Shown here in pieces: positions 7,938 to 17,311 of a stretch of DNA of 64,000 nucleotides (its first letter is position 1; each line of letters begins with the position of its first letter). Both the position numbers and the translations under genes were made by a program. Origin of the DNA: MWBF01 sp040772005 (GTDB taxonomy: Bacteria > Chloroflexota > Anaerolineae > CG2-30-64-16); contig JAXGYZ010000002.1 in the NCBI GenBank assembly GCA_040772005.1, positions 1,054,001 to 1,118,000 on the forward strand. Reading direction: 5' to 3'. The notes under the pieces were generated by a model. That model made no database searches. It was not told the DNA's origin and saw only the letters and a list, made by a program, of their open reading frames with translations.

Positions 7938-8987
7938 TCAGTTCATCTGCAGCTTGTGGCGGTAGCGGACGTAGGTCGCGTAGTCGATGACCTTGCGCCG
8001 CGCAATGTAGTCCTGGGTGCGCGGGGCACGGCCGCGCGCTTCTGCGATGCCCTCGGTGACGCGAATCGAGAAAGCATCTGAGCCGGCGCCCGAACCGAAC
8101 GACACCATGAAGATGCGGTCGCCCGGCTGCGCCTCGTCCAGGATGGCGGTCAGGCCGATGAGAGATGATCCGGCGTACGTATTGCCGATCACCGGCACCA
8201 GCAGCCCGGTCTTGATCTGCTCCGCGGTGAAGCCGAGCATCTGCGCCGCGCGCTGCGGGAACTTGGTGTTCGGCTGGTGCAGGACGGCGTACTTGTAGTC
8301 GGAGGGCCGCGTGCCCATCTCCTCCAGCAGGCGCTTGCCCGCGGTCACGACGTGCTCGAAGTAGGCCGGCTCGCCGGTGAAGCGGTGGCCGTGGCTGGGA
8401 TAATGTGCATAGGCCCGGCGCCAGAAGTCCGGCGTGTCGCTGACGTGCGAGAGCGTCCCTTCGTAGACGGCCAGGCTTTCCTCCGCCGGCCCGACGATGA
8501 ACGCGGCCCCGCCCGACGCGGCGGTGTATTCCAGCGCGTCGCCGGGCCGGCCCTGCGCGGTGTCCATGCCGATCGCCAGGACATAGCGTCCCATGCCGGA
8601 GCCGACAATGCCCATGCCCGCAACAATGGCCTCGCTGCCCGCCTTGCACGCAAACTCCAGGTCTGCGGCCTGGATGTTGGCCGCTGCGCCGATGGCCTCG
8701 GCCACGACGGTGGAGGTGGGTTTCACGGCATAGGGATGCGACTCGCTGCCCACCCACACCGCGCGCAGCTCCTGCGGGTCGATCCGGGCCCGCGCCAGCG
8801 CGTTGCGCGCGGCCTCGATGGACATCGAGAGCGTGTCTTCATCCAGCCCGGCAACGGCTTTCTCTTTAATCGGCAGACCCCCGGAGCCATCCGTCCAGAC
8901 CCGCGCGACTTCGGTCGCGGGCAAGCGGTAGCGCGGGACATAGGCCCCGTAACCGACGATCCCGACATCCTGAACAGGTTTCAACAT
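7938..8987 (-). CDS. Hydroxymethylglutaryl-CoA synthase (archaeal type)
   Basis: 349 residues. The catalytic Cys lies in FACKAGSEA, the His in VLHQPNTKFP, and the family motif ESHPYAVKPT is present. It condenses acetoacetyl-CoA with acetyl-CoA to HMG-CoA, the second step of the mevalonate route. The N-terminus (VGIVGYGAYVPRYRLP) and the short length match the archaeal branch more than the MvaS proteins of Firmicutes. It is the first gene of a three-gene unit with thiolase and DUF35, behind a TTGACA promoter. Confidence 0.9.
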   Translation of the reverse strand: MLKPVQDVGIVGYGAYVPRYRLPATEVARVWTDGSGGLPIKEKAVAGLDEDTLSMSIEAARNALARARIDPQELRAVWVGSESHPYAVKPTSTVVAEAIGAAANIQAADLEFACKAGSEAIVAGMGIVGSGMGRYVLAIGMDTAQGRPGDALEYTAASGGAAFIVGPAEESLAVYEGTLSHVSDTPDFWRRAYAHYPSHGHRFTGEPAYFEHVVTAGKRLLEEMGTRPSDYKYAVLHQPNTKFPQRAAQMLGFTAEQIKTGLLVPVIGNTYAGSSLIGLTAILDEAQPGDRIFMVSFGSGAGSDAFSIRVTEGIAEARGRAPRTQDYIARRKVIDYATYVRYRHKLQMN

Positions 8988-9078
8988 GGAGTTTTACTCC
9001 TCAATCACCCAGTTTCACCGGGCTGTACACGCATATCTTAGACCTGCATGCACAGCCACACTGTAAGGCACATCACTA

Positions 9079-9108
9079 TCTATACAATGTTTGCATATGA
9101 TTTGTCAA
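9079..9108 (-). promoter_or_regulatory. Promoter of the HMG-CoA synthase operon
   Basis: On the minus strand TTGACA (9108-9103), an 18-bp spacer and TATAGA (9084-9079). The -35 box overlaps the stop codon of the HMG-CoA reductase gene. The leader is about 85 nt. Confidence 0.55.
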
Positions 9109-10439
9109 ATCTTTGCCGCGGGATTCTCCCGTAGAGCGGCCAGAATCTCGCGGGCGCGGTCTGCGCGCACCTGCTTTTCAGCGACCAGCACCGCGGCCAC
9201 GCGGTCCACCTCGTCGGGCCGCGCGCCGGCGGCAATCGCAATCTGCCGCGCGTGCAGTGCCATGTGCCCGCGCTGGATGCCCTCGGTTGCCAGCGCGCGG
9301 ATGGCGGCCAGGTTCTGCGCCAGGCCCACCGAGACGATGATTTCGGCCAGCTCACGCGCGCCTTTGACCTGCATCACCTGCAGGGCGAAGCGCGCCAGCG
9401 GATGCACGCGCGTGGCCCCGCCCACGGTGCCGACGGCGAGCGGCAGCTCCAGGTTCCCGACGAGTGCGGGGCGGGCGCCCGTCGCCGGATCGCCCGGCGT
9501 GTAGCTCCAGGTCGACAGCGACCGGTACAGGCCATCGCGCGCCGCGTAGGCGTGCGCTCCGGCCTCGATGGCGCGCCAGTCGTTGCCGGTCGCCATGACG
9601 ACGGCATCCACCCCGTTCATGATGCCCTTGTTGTGCGTGGATGCCCGGTAGGGATCGACCGCCGCGAGGGCGTACGCTTCGACGATGCGCTGCGCGACCA
9701 CCTCGCCGGGCAGCTCCTCGGTCTCCAGCTCCTGGGCCGGGACGACGCAGCGTGCCCGCGCCAGCCGCCGGTCCGCGAGGTTCGACAGGATGCGCAGGTT
9801 GACGCGGCCGCCGGTCATCTCCTCGACGAGCGGCGCGAGCGCCTCGCAGGCCGTGTTGACCATGTTGGCGCCCATCGCGTCGCGGCAGTCGTAGATCAGA
9901 TGGACGACGAGCATCGGGCCGACCGGGCTGTCCGGGATGGTGCGGACTTCGATATCGCGCGCGCCCCCGTGGAGGCTGACCACGACCGGGTCGGTACTGT
10001 TGGCAAGATCGAGCAGCCGTTTCTTCTGGCGGCGCACCTGCGCCGCAGCCTCCGGCAGGTCCGCAACTTCCAGCACCTGCATCTGGCCGATCATCAGCGG
10101 CTCGGTGGTCTCTGCATGGAAGCCGCCGCCCGCGCGGGCGAGCTTCGCTGCGAAGCTGGCGCCCGCGACCACGGAGGGTTCCTCGATGACCATCGGCACG
10201 AGCACATCGCGGCCATTGACCACGAAGTTGGTGGCGATGCCCAGCGGCAGCGCGTACGTGCCCACCACGTTCTCCACCATTTTGTCGGCCTGCTCCAGCG
10301 ACAGCCCGCCGGATGACGCGAGCAGCGTCTCTAAGCTGGCCGCCTGCTCCGGCGTCAGGTCGGCCCAATCTGCGACGATTGCGCGGCGCGCGGCCGGGGT
10401 CAGGTTATAGAATCCACTGATACGGGATGTTTGTGGCAT
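9105..10439 (-). CDS. mvaA: Hydroxymethylglutaryl-CoA reductase, class II
   Basis: 444 residues. It carries the class II signatures ENVVGTYALPLGIATNFVVN, VIEEPSVVAG (catalytic Glu), HNKGIMNGVD (catalytic Lys), ATGNDWRA (catalytic Asp), the nucleotide-binding DAMGANMVNT and a late His in QRGHMALH. These enzymes interconvert HMG-CoA and mevalonate. Although class II enzymes were first found in mevalonate degradation, the neighbouring synthase and thiolase favour biosynthesis here. It is transcribed in the same direction as the synthase operon and lies upstream of it, but that operon has its own promoter. Later mevalonate genes are not in the window. Confidence 0.92.
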   Translation of the reverse strand: MPQTSRISGFYNLTPAARRAIVADWADLTPEQAASLETLLASSGGLSLEQADKMVENVVGTYALPLGIATNFVVNGRDVLVPMVIEEPSVVAGASFAAKLARAGGGFHAETTEPLMIGQMQVLEVADLPEAAAQVRRQKKRLLDLANSTDPVVVSLHGGARDIEVRTIPDSPVGPMLVVHLIYDCRDAMGANMVNTACEALAPLVEEMTGGRVNLRILSNLADRRLARARCVVPAQELETEELPGEVVAQRIVEAYALAAVDPYRASTHNKGIMNGVDAVVMATGNDWRAIEAGAHAYAARDGLYRSLSTWSYTPGDPATGARPALVGNLELPLAVGTVGGATRVHPLARFALQVMQVKGARELAEIIVSVGLAQNLAAIRALATEGIQRGHMALHARQIAIAAGARPDEVDRVAAVLVAEKQVRADRAREILAALRENPAAKI

Positions 10440-10540
10440 ATCTCACATATCTCAAGGTCGCGAAAAATCGGTGAGTCGCCGGTCAACGGCCGGCTCCTCG
10501 CCTCCTGGCTCAGACAACCTTCTGACTATAGATGGAGAAC

Positions 10541-10558
10541 CCTGTCAAAACCTATCAG
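10541..10558 (+). repeat. Solo copy of the CCTGTCAAAACCTATCAG repeat
   Basis: 18 bp identical to the complement of 6761-6778. It stands upstream of the reductase gene and just past the end of the membrane-subunit operon. Confidence 0.6.
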
Positions 10559-10566
10559 AAACGCAT

Positions 10567-11967
10567 TTACGGTTCCAGAACGGAGAGCGGCAGGATGACC
10601 GAGGCGACCGGACCCGTCAGAAGTTGCGGGAACAGGCCGAGCAGAACGCTCAAGACGACGAGCCCTGTCGTCAGCACGACCAGCGACAGGGATTCGCGCT
10701 CGACAGGGGAGGCCTTCAGGTCTCCAAAGCAGGCGCGGGCCGCGCGCACCGTGCCGACGAGTACGCCGAGCGCGCCGAACAGCAGCAGGAGCGACCAGCG
10801 CAGGTCGGTCTCGCTCACGAGCTGGAGCAACGCCCAGCGCGAGGCGAATTGCGCGGTCAGCGGGAGGCCCGCCAGCCCGAAGCCGCCGATGATGAGCGCG
10901 ATGACGGCAACCGGCAGCCGCGACACGGCTCCGGCCAGGCTGTCCAGCCGGTCGCTGGTCATCCGGTGGCGGAGGGTGGCCGCGCCGGTCGTCAGCGTCA
11001 GGAGCGAGAGGGTGCGGGTGAGTAGGAGCCAGATAGTTGTCGGGAGGCCCGCGGTCCCGCGCAGGCCGAGCGCAACGATGAGGATGCCGTAGTCATAGAG
11101 CGCGGCATAGCCGGTCAGCCGTCCCAGCCGGTTCTGGACGGCGGCCAGCGCGCCGCCCAGCGCCGCGGTCAGCATGCCGAGCCAGAACAACCAGCGCGCG
11201 CTATCCACCGAGGCGCTGAGCCACGGATACGTCACCAGGAAGCGCTGGAGCAGGAACAGGGTCACGGTCTGGCCGCCGATCCACAGGAATGCAGCCACGA
11301 CGAGCGGCGACTGTCCCGCCACTGCGGGCAGGGCCACATGGAGCGGGGCGGGTTGCAGCAGCAGCACGAAGCCCGCGACCAGGAGCCAGCTCGCGACGCG
11401 GTAGGGGGTGGCGTCGTCGGGATTGAGCGGCGCCTGATCCATGTACCAGGCCGCAACGATAAAGAACGGCACGGCCAGCGCGGGGAACATCAACTGCCGC
11501 CAGGCCCCCTGCGTCTCACCGGCGCGGCCCGCCTGAATCAGGAATACGGCCAGGATCGAGGCCAGCACCACCACGGCAGGTGCAAAGGTCAGGGGCTGCA
11601 ACATGGCGATGGCGCCCCACAGGGCGAGCAGAACGAGGCCAAAGGGATAGAACGTCCGGCCCTGGTAGGTGCGCCAGGCGAGCACGAAGGTGACCGCGCC
11701 GGCGAACAGCAGGAAGATCAGCAGTGCGCGCACCGAGGGCGTAATCTGCAGGGAGAGGTCATCCAGGACTACTTCCTGGCCGAGCCGGACCGCGCGGCCC
11801 ATCACCCTGACGGGCGATGTGAGAGGGAAGCGCCACAGGGCCAGGCCGAGCACGGCAGAGATCGCTGCGGCCAGCAGCGAAGCCACCGGCTCCAGCCGGC
11901 GCAGCAGATAGACGATGACCGCGCCGACCAGCAGCACGCCCAGCAGCAGCCAGGGTCCCGGAATCAC
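10567..11967 (-). CDS. NuoN/HyfF-like membrane subunit
   Basis: 466 residues, about 13-14 hydrophobic segments. The central segment APLHVALPAVAGQSPLVVAA matches the PxH...P...P pattern of NuoN/Mrp antiporter-type subunits. The usual conserved Lys just before this motif is missing. It is the third gene of a tight operon (4-bp ATGA overlap with the preceding gene). In complex I relatives such subunits move protons or sodium across the membrane. No peripheral-arm subunit accompanies it, so its electron donor or partner is unknown. Confidence 0.7.
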   Translation of the reverse strand: MIPGPWLLLGVLLVGAVIVYLLRRLEPVASLLAAAISAVLGLALWRFPLTSPVRVMGRAVRLGQEVVLDDLSLQITPSVRALLIFLLFAGAVTFVLAWRTYQGRTFYPFGLVLLALWGAIAMLQPLTFAPAVVVLASILAVFLIQAGRAGETQGAWRQLMFPALAVPFFIVAAWYMDQAPLNPDDATPYRVASWLLVAGFVLLLQPAPLHVALPAVAGQSPLVVAAFLWIGGQTVTLFLLQRFLVTYPWLSASVDSARWLFWLGMLTAALGGALAAVQNRLGRLTGYAALYDYGILIVALGLRGTAGLPTTIWLLLTRTLSLLTLTTGAATLRHRMTSDRLDSLAGAVSRLPVAVIALIIGGFGLAGLPLTAQFASRWALLQLVSETDLRWSLLLLFGALGVLVGTVRAARACFGDLKASPVERESLSLVVLTTGLVVLSVLLGLFPQLLTGPVASVILPLSVLEP

Positions 11968-12635
11968 GCTTGACCTCCGCCCGGCCCCGCGGGCGGCAGT
12001 TCCGGCCGGAAGACCGCCAGGCCGCGTGCCAGCACCAGATAAGCGACCGCCAACCCCAAGAGGAGCTGCCCGCCCTGCATGATGCCGACCAGCACGCGTT
12101 GCTGCGTCAGCGTGAACAGGAACAACTGGCTGCCGCCCAAGACGATGAGCAGGCTCAGGCCGGCGTGCAAGGGCTCTTCATGGAGCGCCAGCCCCAGCAG
12201 CCCGATGAGCACGAGCCACAAGAACGCGTCACGCAGCACCGGCTCGATGAGCGGGAGCTTGATATTGTCGCGTGCCACAATGAAGATGCCGCTGATGAGC
12301 GCGACGGCCAGCAGCCGAAAGCTGGTGAGCGAAGCCATCTGCGGCCATTGGAGCTCGGCGGATTGATAGCGGCCGCGATTGCCCCGCAACTGGCCGGCGG
12401 AGAGATAGAGCATCACCGCGACCAGGCCGCCGATGATGGCCTGTTGCAGCGCCCACTCCGCAGGGATGACCTGCGAGAGGAGGAGCGCCAGCATGACCGA
12501 TACGAGCGCGTAGCCATACAACACGGCGCGCCAGTCGCGCGCTACCACCACGACGGCCGCAGCCGCACCGGCCACGTAGACGGACGGCAGCCCAATCAGG
12601 ATGCTCAGTTGGCGAAACAGATCGTCGAGAGACAT
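11964..12635 (-). CDS. HyfE/NuoK-like membrane subunit
   Basis: 223 residues, about 7-8 hydrophobic segments, start at ATG with AAGGGG upstream and TAATG overlap with the preceding stop. The C-terminal half (ALHEEPLHAGLSLLIVLGGS) resembles NuoK. The extra N-terminal helices and the length match HyfE of hydrogenase-4 (216 residues). Its place between NuoL-like and NuoN-like genes reproduces the HyfB-E-F order. The C-terminus is Pro/Gly-rich. Confidence 0.65.
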   Translation of the reverse strand: MSLDDLFRQLSILIGLPSVYVAGAAAAVVVVARDWRAVLYGYALVSVMLALLLSQVIPAEWALQQAIIGGLVAVMLYLSAGQLRGNRGRYQSAELQWPQMASLTSFRLLAVALISGIFIVARDNIKLPLIEPVLRDAFLWLVLIGLLGLALHEEPLHAGLSLLIVLGGSQLFLFTLTQQRVLVGIMQGGQLLLGLAVAYLVLARGLAVFRPELPPAGPGGGQA

Positions 12636-14392
12636 TATCCCCTTAACAGCACCCACAGGATCAGAGCGGCGAGGGCCAGCCAGCCCAGATAACCTTCCCC
12701 CTCACCGAGAGTGGCAAAGTAACGCAGCGCGTTGCCCACGACGACCAGGCCCGCGACGATGCCCTGGTACAGCCAGTCCAGGCTGACAATCTCAGTGATG
12801 GCGCTTTGCCAACCACGCATCTGGCCGAAGAGGCGCTCGCGAAACACCCCGAGCGCCGCGCCCAGCACGCCGGAAAGGACCAGACCTGCCCAGACCGACC
12901 GTCGCGCGCCCAGGATCATGCCGCCGAGCGAACGCAGCGTCTCCCCTTCCGGTATGGTCACGAACCCGGCAATCAGGCGCGGGTTAAGGCCCCAGACCAG
13001 CAGTGATATGACCAGCAGCCCGAAGGCCAGCAACAATTGCATGACCACCATATTCGGCCGCGGGGATGCAGGCGCAGCCGGCGAGGCTGCCGCAGCCTGC
13101 CAGAGCGCAGCCACGAGCAGCACCTCGGCCAGCAGCACGAGGACGAACAGCGGCACAGCCAGCGCCAGCCCCGTCGGAAAGACCAGCCCGGTCCGGGCCA
13201 GAAAGCCCGGCGTGCCGGGGAAGCCCCAGATGAAGAAGGCCGCCACCCAGGCGAACGTGCGGATGCCCGTGTCCTGTGTCAGCGCCCGCGCGACCATCAG
13301 GAGCGCGCCGCCCAATGTGAACGCCAGCAGGGCCCACACCAACACCTGCGGGCCGGACAGTCCGGCGGCGTACGCGGCCATGGCGGCCAGCCCGCTGCGG
13401 TTGAGCGCAATCCAGCGCCAGCGCCACGTCTCATCTTCGGTCGTCCAGGCGACCAGCGCCGTGCCCAACAGCGCCAATGCACCCAGTGCCACCCATTCGG
13501 GCCGGCGCAGCCAGCCCGTGCCGCCAAGCTCGTAGACGCGCACCAGGAGCCATACCCCCGCGGCCGGCACGGTGAGCGACATGGCGATGCGCACCGCACG
13601 CGGGGTGCTGCCCGGCCCGGTGAGCCAGAAGTGCAGCGGGTAGACGCCGGTCCGCATGAGGCCGAGCGCCCAGAGCAGCGTCAGTTCCCCGCGGGTGAAA
13701 ATCTGGCCGGTGAGCGCAGTGCGCAGCCCGCTCTCGCCGAGAGAGACGAGCAGCAACAGCATCAGCATGGCCGACAGGGTCAGCAGGCCCCAGGCGCGCG
13801 CGGCAGGCTCGGGACTCAAACCAGGCCGCAGGCGCATCGCCAGCGCGGCGTCCAGCACGATCCAGCTGCACGCGAGGGTCAGCACATTGGCGGAACAGAC
13901 GAAGACCAGTGCGCCCGCGGCGAGCCAGAGCGTGCGCTCGACCTCGGTCCCCAACAGGTCCAGGCGTTGGCTGCGCGCAGCCGCGGGGCTGCGCAACTGG
14001 CCGGCCGGCCGGGAGTGTTCTTCGTCGAGCAGCAGCGCCACCGCGGTGAGCAGCAGGATCAGCCCGGAGACGAGCCAGTTCCAGCCGTCCAGCCGCCATT
14101 CCAGGGTGCTGCCCGCGACGGTGAGGGGCTGCCACTGCCAACCGGCCACTGCGTCGGCATCGGTCAGGCGCAGCCAGACCAGGATGGCCGCGGCGCCGGC
14201 AACGCCGACCAGCGCGAACGGCAGGCGCAGAGCGTAGGGCCACGGCTGCCAGCGGGCAGGCCGGATCGCTTGCGCGCCGGCCCACGTGGCGGCCCCGCGG
14301 CTGAGTCGCCGCGCCAGCGCAAGTATGATACCGGCGATAGCCAGGACGAGCGCAGGGCCAAGCGGTTGCAGAAGGAGGGATTTCAAGATCAT
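12635..14392 (-). CDS. NuoL/HyfB-like membrane subunit
   Basis: 585 residues, about 14-16 membrane segments, first gene of the three-gene operon. YPLHFWLTGPGSTPRAV aligns with the central PLHxWLPxAxxxPTPVSA motif of NuoL-type subunits but is degenerate. The conserved Trp-Glu of TM5 reads WIVLD, an Arg occupies the usual TM7 Lys position, and the TM8 His is absent. The complex-I family assignment is fairly safe; ion transport by the canonical route is not. The C-terminal region ends with a membrane segment, as in HyfB. Confidence 0.68.
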   Translation of the reverse strand: MILKSLLLQPLGPALVLAIAGIILALARRLSRGAATWAGAQAIRPARWQPWPYALRLPFALVGVAGAAAILVWLRLTDADAVAGWQWQPLTVAGSTLEWRLDGWNWLVSGLILLLTAVALLLDEEHSRPAGQLRSPAAARSQRLDLLGTEVERTLWLAAGALVFVCSANVLTLACSWIVLDAALAMRLRPGLSPEPAARAWGLLTLSAMLMLLLLVSLGESGLRTALTGQIFTRGELTLLWALGLMRTGVYPLHFWLTGPGSTPRAVRIAMSLTVPAAGVWLLVRVYELGGTGWLRRPEWVALGALALLGTALVAWTTEDETWRWRWIALNRSGLAAMAAYAAGLSGPQVLVWALLAFTLGGALLMVARALTQDTGIRTFAWVAAFFIWGFPGTPGFLARTGLVFPTGLALAVPLFVLVLLAEVLLVAALWQAAAASPAAPASPRPNMVVMQLLLAFGLLVISLLVWGLNPRLIAGFVTIPEGETLRSLGGMILGARRSVWAGLVLSGVLGAALGVFRERLFGQMRGWQSAITEIVSLDWLYQGIVAGLVVVGNALRYFATLGEGEGYLGWLALAALILWVLLRG

Positions 14393-14454
14393 GTTCGGAA
14401 AGTCGCCCCATTTTACCGCTTGCGCGGCGAATGACCAAAATGTGATATCCGGCC

Positions 14455-14483
14455 TTGGGCATCGCCTGCCTTTGGCTTATAAT
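14455..14483 (+). promoter_or_regulatory. Promoter of the formimidoyltransferase gene
   Basis: TTGGGC (14455-14460), 17-bp spacer, TATAAT (14478-14483). The -10 box is perfect. The leader is about 47 nt. Confidence 0.55.
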
Positions 14484-14536
14484 GGCGGCGCTATGCTCAC
14501 CGGACAGCAGATAGTGGTGAGTGCAAGGAGCAAGCT

Positions 14537-15427
14537 ATGCAGCGGATTGTTGAGTGTGTGCCCAACTTCAGCGAGGGCCGGCGACCTGAGGTGCTGAACG
14601 CGATTGCTGAGGCGATTCGCAGCCATGCGGATGTGCGGCTGCTGGATATCGAGCGGGATGCGGACCACAATCGTTCGGTGTTTACGCTGGTCGCGCCGCC
14701 TGAGGCGCTCGTGCCCGCGATGTTCGATGCTATCCAGACCGCAGCGGGCCTGATCAACCTCGACCAGCACCGGGGCCAACATCCCCGCATCGGCGCGACC
14801 GATGTCGTGCCGTTTGTGCCGGTGCGCGGGGTCACGATGGAAGAGTGCATCGCCCTCGCGCGGGAACTGGGCAGGCGGGTGGGGGATGAGCTGGGGATCC
14901 CTGTCTATCTCTATGAGCAGGCTGCGACGCGGCCCGACCGCGTCAACCTGGCTGATGTGCGTCGGGGGGAGTATGAGGGCCTGAAAGCGGAGATCGAGAC
15001 GGATGCGGACCGCGTGCCCGACTTCGGGCCGGCCCGCCTGGGTCCCGCGGGCGCCACCGTCATCGGCGCGCGTGCGCCGCTGATTGCCTTCAACGTTTAC
15101 CTGAATACTTCCAACGTCGAGATTGCGAAGGCCATTGCCAAGGCCGTGCGCCACTCCAACGGCGGCCTGCGCTATGTCAAGGCCTTGGGGTTGCTGGTCA
15201 ACGGCAAGGCGCAGGTCAGCATGAATCTGACGGATTTCACCAAGACGCCCGTCCACCGCGTCGTGGAACTGGTGCGCCTGGAGGCCGCGCGCTACGGCGT
15301 CTCGGTCGAGTCGAGCGAACTCGTGGGCATGATCCCACAGCAGGCGCTCGTCGATGCCGCGGCCTGGTATCTGCAACTGCACAATCTTGAATCGACCATG
15401 GTCCTGGAAAACCGGTTGGTCGAGTGA
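14537..15427 (+). CDS. ftcD: Glutamate formimidoyltransferase
   Basis: 296 residues, the formiminotransferase domain alone, without the cyclodeaminase domain found in the animal enzyme. The N-terminus RIVECVPNFSEGRRPEV and the segment HRGQHPRIGATDVVPFVPV, with the catalytic His, are family signatures; YLYEQAATRP follows. It transfers the formimino group between formiminoglutamate and tetrahydrofolate, in histidine breakdown or one-carbon supply. No other histidine-degradation gene is nearby. Confidence 0.92.
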   Translation: MQRIVECVPNFSEGRRPEVLNAIAEAIRSHADVRLLDIERDADHNRSVFTLVAPPEALVPAMFDAIQTAAGLINLDQHRGQHPRIGATDVVPFVPVRGVTMEECIALARELGRRVGDELGIPVYLYEQAATRPDRVNLADVRRGEYEGLKAEIETDADRVPDFGPARLGPAGATVIGARAPLIAFNVYLNTSNVEIAKAIAKAVRHSNGGLRYVKALGLLVNGKAQVSMNLTDFTKTPVHRVVELVRLEAARYGVSVESSELVGMIPQQALVDAAAWYLQLHNLESTMVLENRLVE

Positions 15428-15439
15428 GGGGCGCCGCGG

Positions 15440-15901
15440 TTACTCCGCCGGCTCGGTCGCTTCGGCCAGGTGCACGATCAGGTCGGTGTGGCCGATGATG
15501 CCGACGAGGCGACCATCCTCCAGGACCGGAATCGGGTTGGCCTTGTGCTCCACCATGAGGGTCGCGACTTCCTCAAGGTCCGTGTCCGGATCCACGGAAA
15601 CGACCGGCGTGGTCATGATGTCCTGCGCTGTCAGGCCGAGGATGCGCCGGACGACCTCGCGATACTCGCGCTGGCCGCCCAGCGGAATCTGCGCACCGAG
15701 CAGCGGCAGATATACCGGCGAGTGGGGGCGGGCCTGGCGAGCAATCAGGTCGATTTCGGTGACGATGCCGATGACTTCGCCGTTCTGCACTACAGGCGCG
15801 CCGCTGATCCCTTCCTGGGCGAACACGCGCGCGATGTGGCCGATGCCCGTATCGGGTGCGAAGGTGATGACGTCGGTTGTCATAATGTCACGAGCTTTCA
15901 T
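15440..15901 (-). CDS. CBS-domain pair protein
   Basis: 153 residues made of two CBS motifs: DIMTTDVITFAPDT...GEVIGIVTEIDLI and DIMTTPVVSVDPDT...GRLVGIIGHTDLI. An insert of about 35 residues separates them. Such free-standing pairs bind adenine nucleotides and act as energy sensors for partner proteins, but no partner is identifiable here. AGGAGG lies 5 bp before the ATG. It converges on the formimidoyltransferase with a 12-bp gap. Confidence 0.85.
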   Translation of the reverse strand: MKARDIMTTDVITFAPDTGIGHIARVFAQEGISGAPVVQNGEVIGIVTEIDLIARQARPHSPVYLPLLGAQIPLGGQREYREVVRRILGLTAQDIMTTPVVSVDPDTDLEEVATLMVEHKANPIPVLEDGRLVGIIGHTDLIVHLAEATEPAE

Positions 15902-15940
15902 GTCGCCTCCTGAATCAAATTATACACCATCCCAGCCGCT

Positions 15941-17311
15941 ATGAAACATCTCATCAGGTCATTTCGCCTGTTGGGCCTGCTGCTCATCGCCCTGCATCTG
16001 GCCGTGCCCCTGCTGCCGGAGCCGCTGGCCTGGGGCCTGTGGCCCGCGACTTACCTGCCGGCGGGCTGGCGGTGGGGCCTGGCGCTGGCAGCCGCCGCGC
16101 TGGTGCTCCGCGGTGATGCACTCTGGCAGCGGATTCGGCCCGCGCTGGCCCGCGTGCTGGCCTGGCCGGGCCGGCGCAGCCGGGCGCTGCCGCTGGTCAT
16201 CGCGGGCCTGAGCATCATCCCGTTCTACGTCTTTCGCATCCGCCATCTGCGCTGGGGCGACGCCTACATCCTCAGCCGCGCCATCCCGCATCCGGACGTG
16301 CAGCTCACTTATGTCTGGCAGGCCCCGCTCGATGTCTACCTCCATGCGCGGCTGTGGCAGCTGGCTAACCGGCTATGGGGTTGGCCCGACCCGATACCGG
16401 TCTACTGGATTGTCAGCGCGCTGTGCGGCGCGCTGTTCGTGTGGGTGGTGCTGCGGCTGGCTGCCGTCCTGGGCCGGGATCCCACGGAGCGGGTGCTGAT
16501 CGCCGGGCTGATTCTGTCACTTGGGACGATGCAGTTGTTCTTCGGCTACGTCGAGAACTATTCGATCATGGCCGTCGGTGTGATGATCTTCCTGTGGCTG
16601 GGCTTGCGCGCACTGCGCGACGGGCTGCCGCTCGTCTGGCCAGCCACGGCGCTGGCCCTGACCCATGCGTTTCATCCCTCCACCATCATCCTGGCTCCCG
16701 GTCTGCTGTACCTGGCGTATCTGCTCTACCGGCAAGGCCGCGCGTCGCCCCGCCGGCTCGTGTGGAGCATGGCCGTGCCCTATGTGATCGTGCTGGCCGG
16801 AGTTATCGGCCTGATGACCGCAGGCCAGCATGGCCTGGATGCTCTCATGGGCGTCGATGCGCCGGGCGGCGGCGACCGGCGCTGGCTGGTGCCGCTCTTT
16901 GCCGTGACAACGCGCTGGGAGCACTACACCATGTTCTCCCTGGCGCACGCGCTCGACATCGCCAACCAGCAGTTGCTCTCCGCGCCCGTGGTCTGGCCCG
17001 CGCTGATTCTCGCAGCCGTGTTGGCCCGGCGCGCGCTGCCGCGGGCGGATGTCACTTTTCGTTGGTTGCTGGCGCTGGCGCTGTTGTATCTGGCCCTCAC
17101 GCTGGTCTGGAACCCCGACTATGGCGGGCAGCGCGACTGGGATCTGTTCTCGCCCGCGGCGCTCCCGGCGTCCGTGCTGCTGGCCTATGTGCTGGGGCAG
17201 GTGCTGCCGGACCGAGCCGCGCTGCGTGCTGCGGGCTGGGCCTTGATCGTCGTCCAGGCGTTCCACACCCTGATGTGGGTCTATCAGAATACGCTTCCCT
17301 ACGCGGTTTGA
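15941..17311 (+). CDS. Polytopic membrane protein, GT-C glycosyltransferase-like
   Basis: 456 residues with about 11 hydrophobic segments. RWGDAYILSRAIPHPD after the second or third segment looks like the acidic (Asp) motif of the first extracellular loop in GT-C enzymes, which use lipid-linked sugars. Further conserved-looking stretches are GYVENYSIM and NPDYGGQRDWDLFSP. I cannot name a substrate. It stands 39 bp from the divergent CBS gene and has no sugar-transfer neighbours, so the assignment is by topology and motif only. Confidence 0.6.
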   Translation: MKHLIRSFRLLGLLLIALHLAVPLLPEPLAWGLWPATYLPAGWRWGLALAAAALVLRGDALWQRIRPALARVLAWPGRRSRALPLVIAGLSIIPFYVFRIRHLRWGDAYILSRAIPHPDVQLTYVWQAPLDVYLHARLWQLANRLWGWPDPIPVYWIVSALCGALFVWVVLRLAAVLGRDPTERVLIAGLILSLGTMQLFFGYVENYSIMAVGVMIFLWLGLRALRDGLPLVWPATALALTHAFHPSTIILAPGLLYLAYLLYRQGRASPRRLVWSMAVPYVIVLAGVIGLMTAGQHGLDALMGVDAPGGGDRRWLVPLFAVTTRWEHYTMFSLAHALDIANQQLLSAPVVWPALILAAVLARRALPRADVTFRWLLALALLYLALTLVWNPDYGGQRDWDLFSPAALPASVLLAYVLGQVLPDRAALRAAGWALIVVQAFHTLMWVYQNTLPYAV

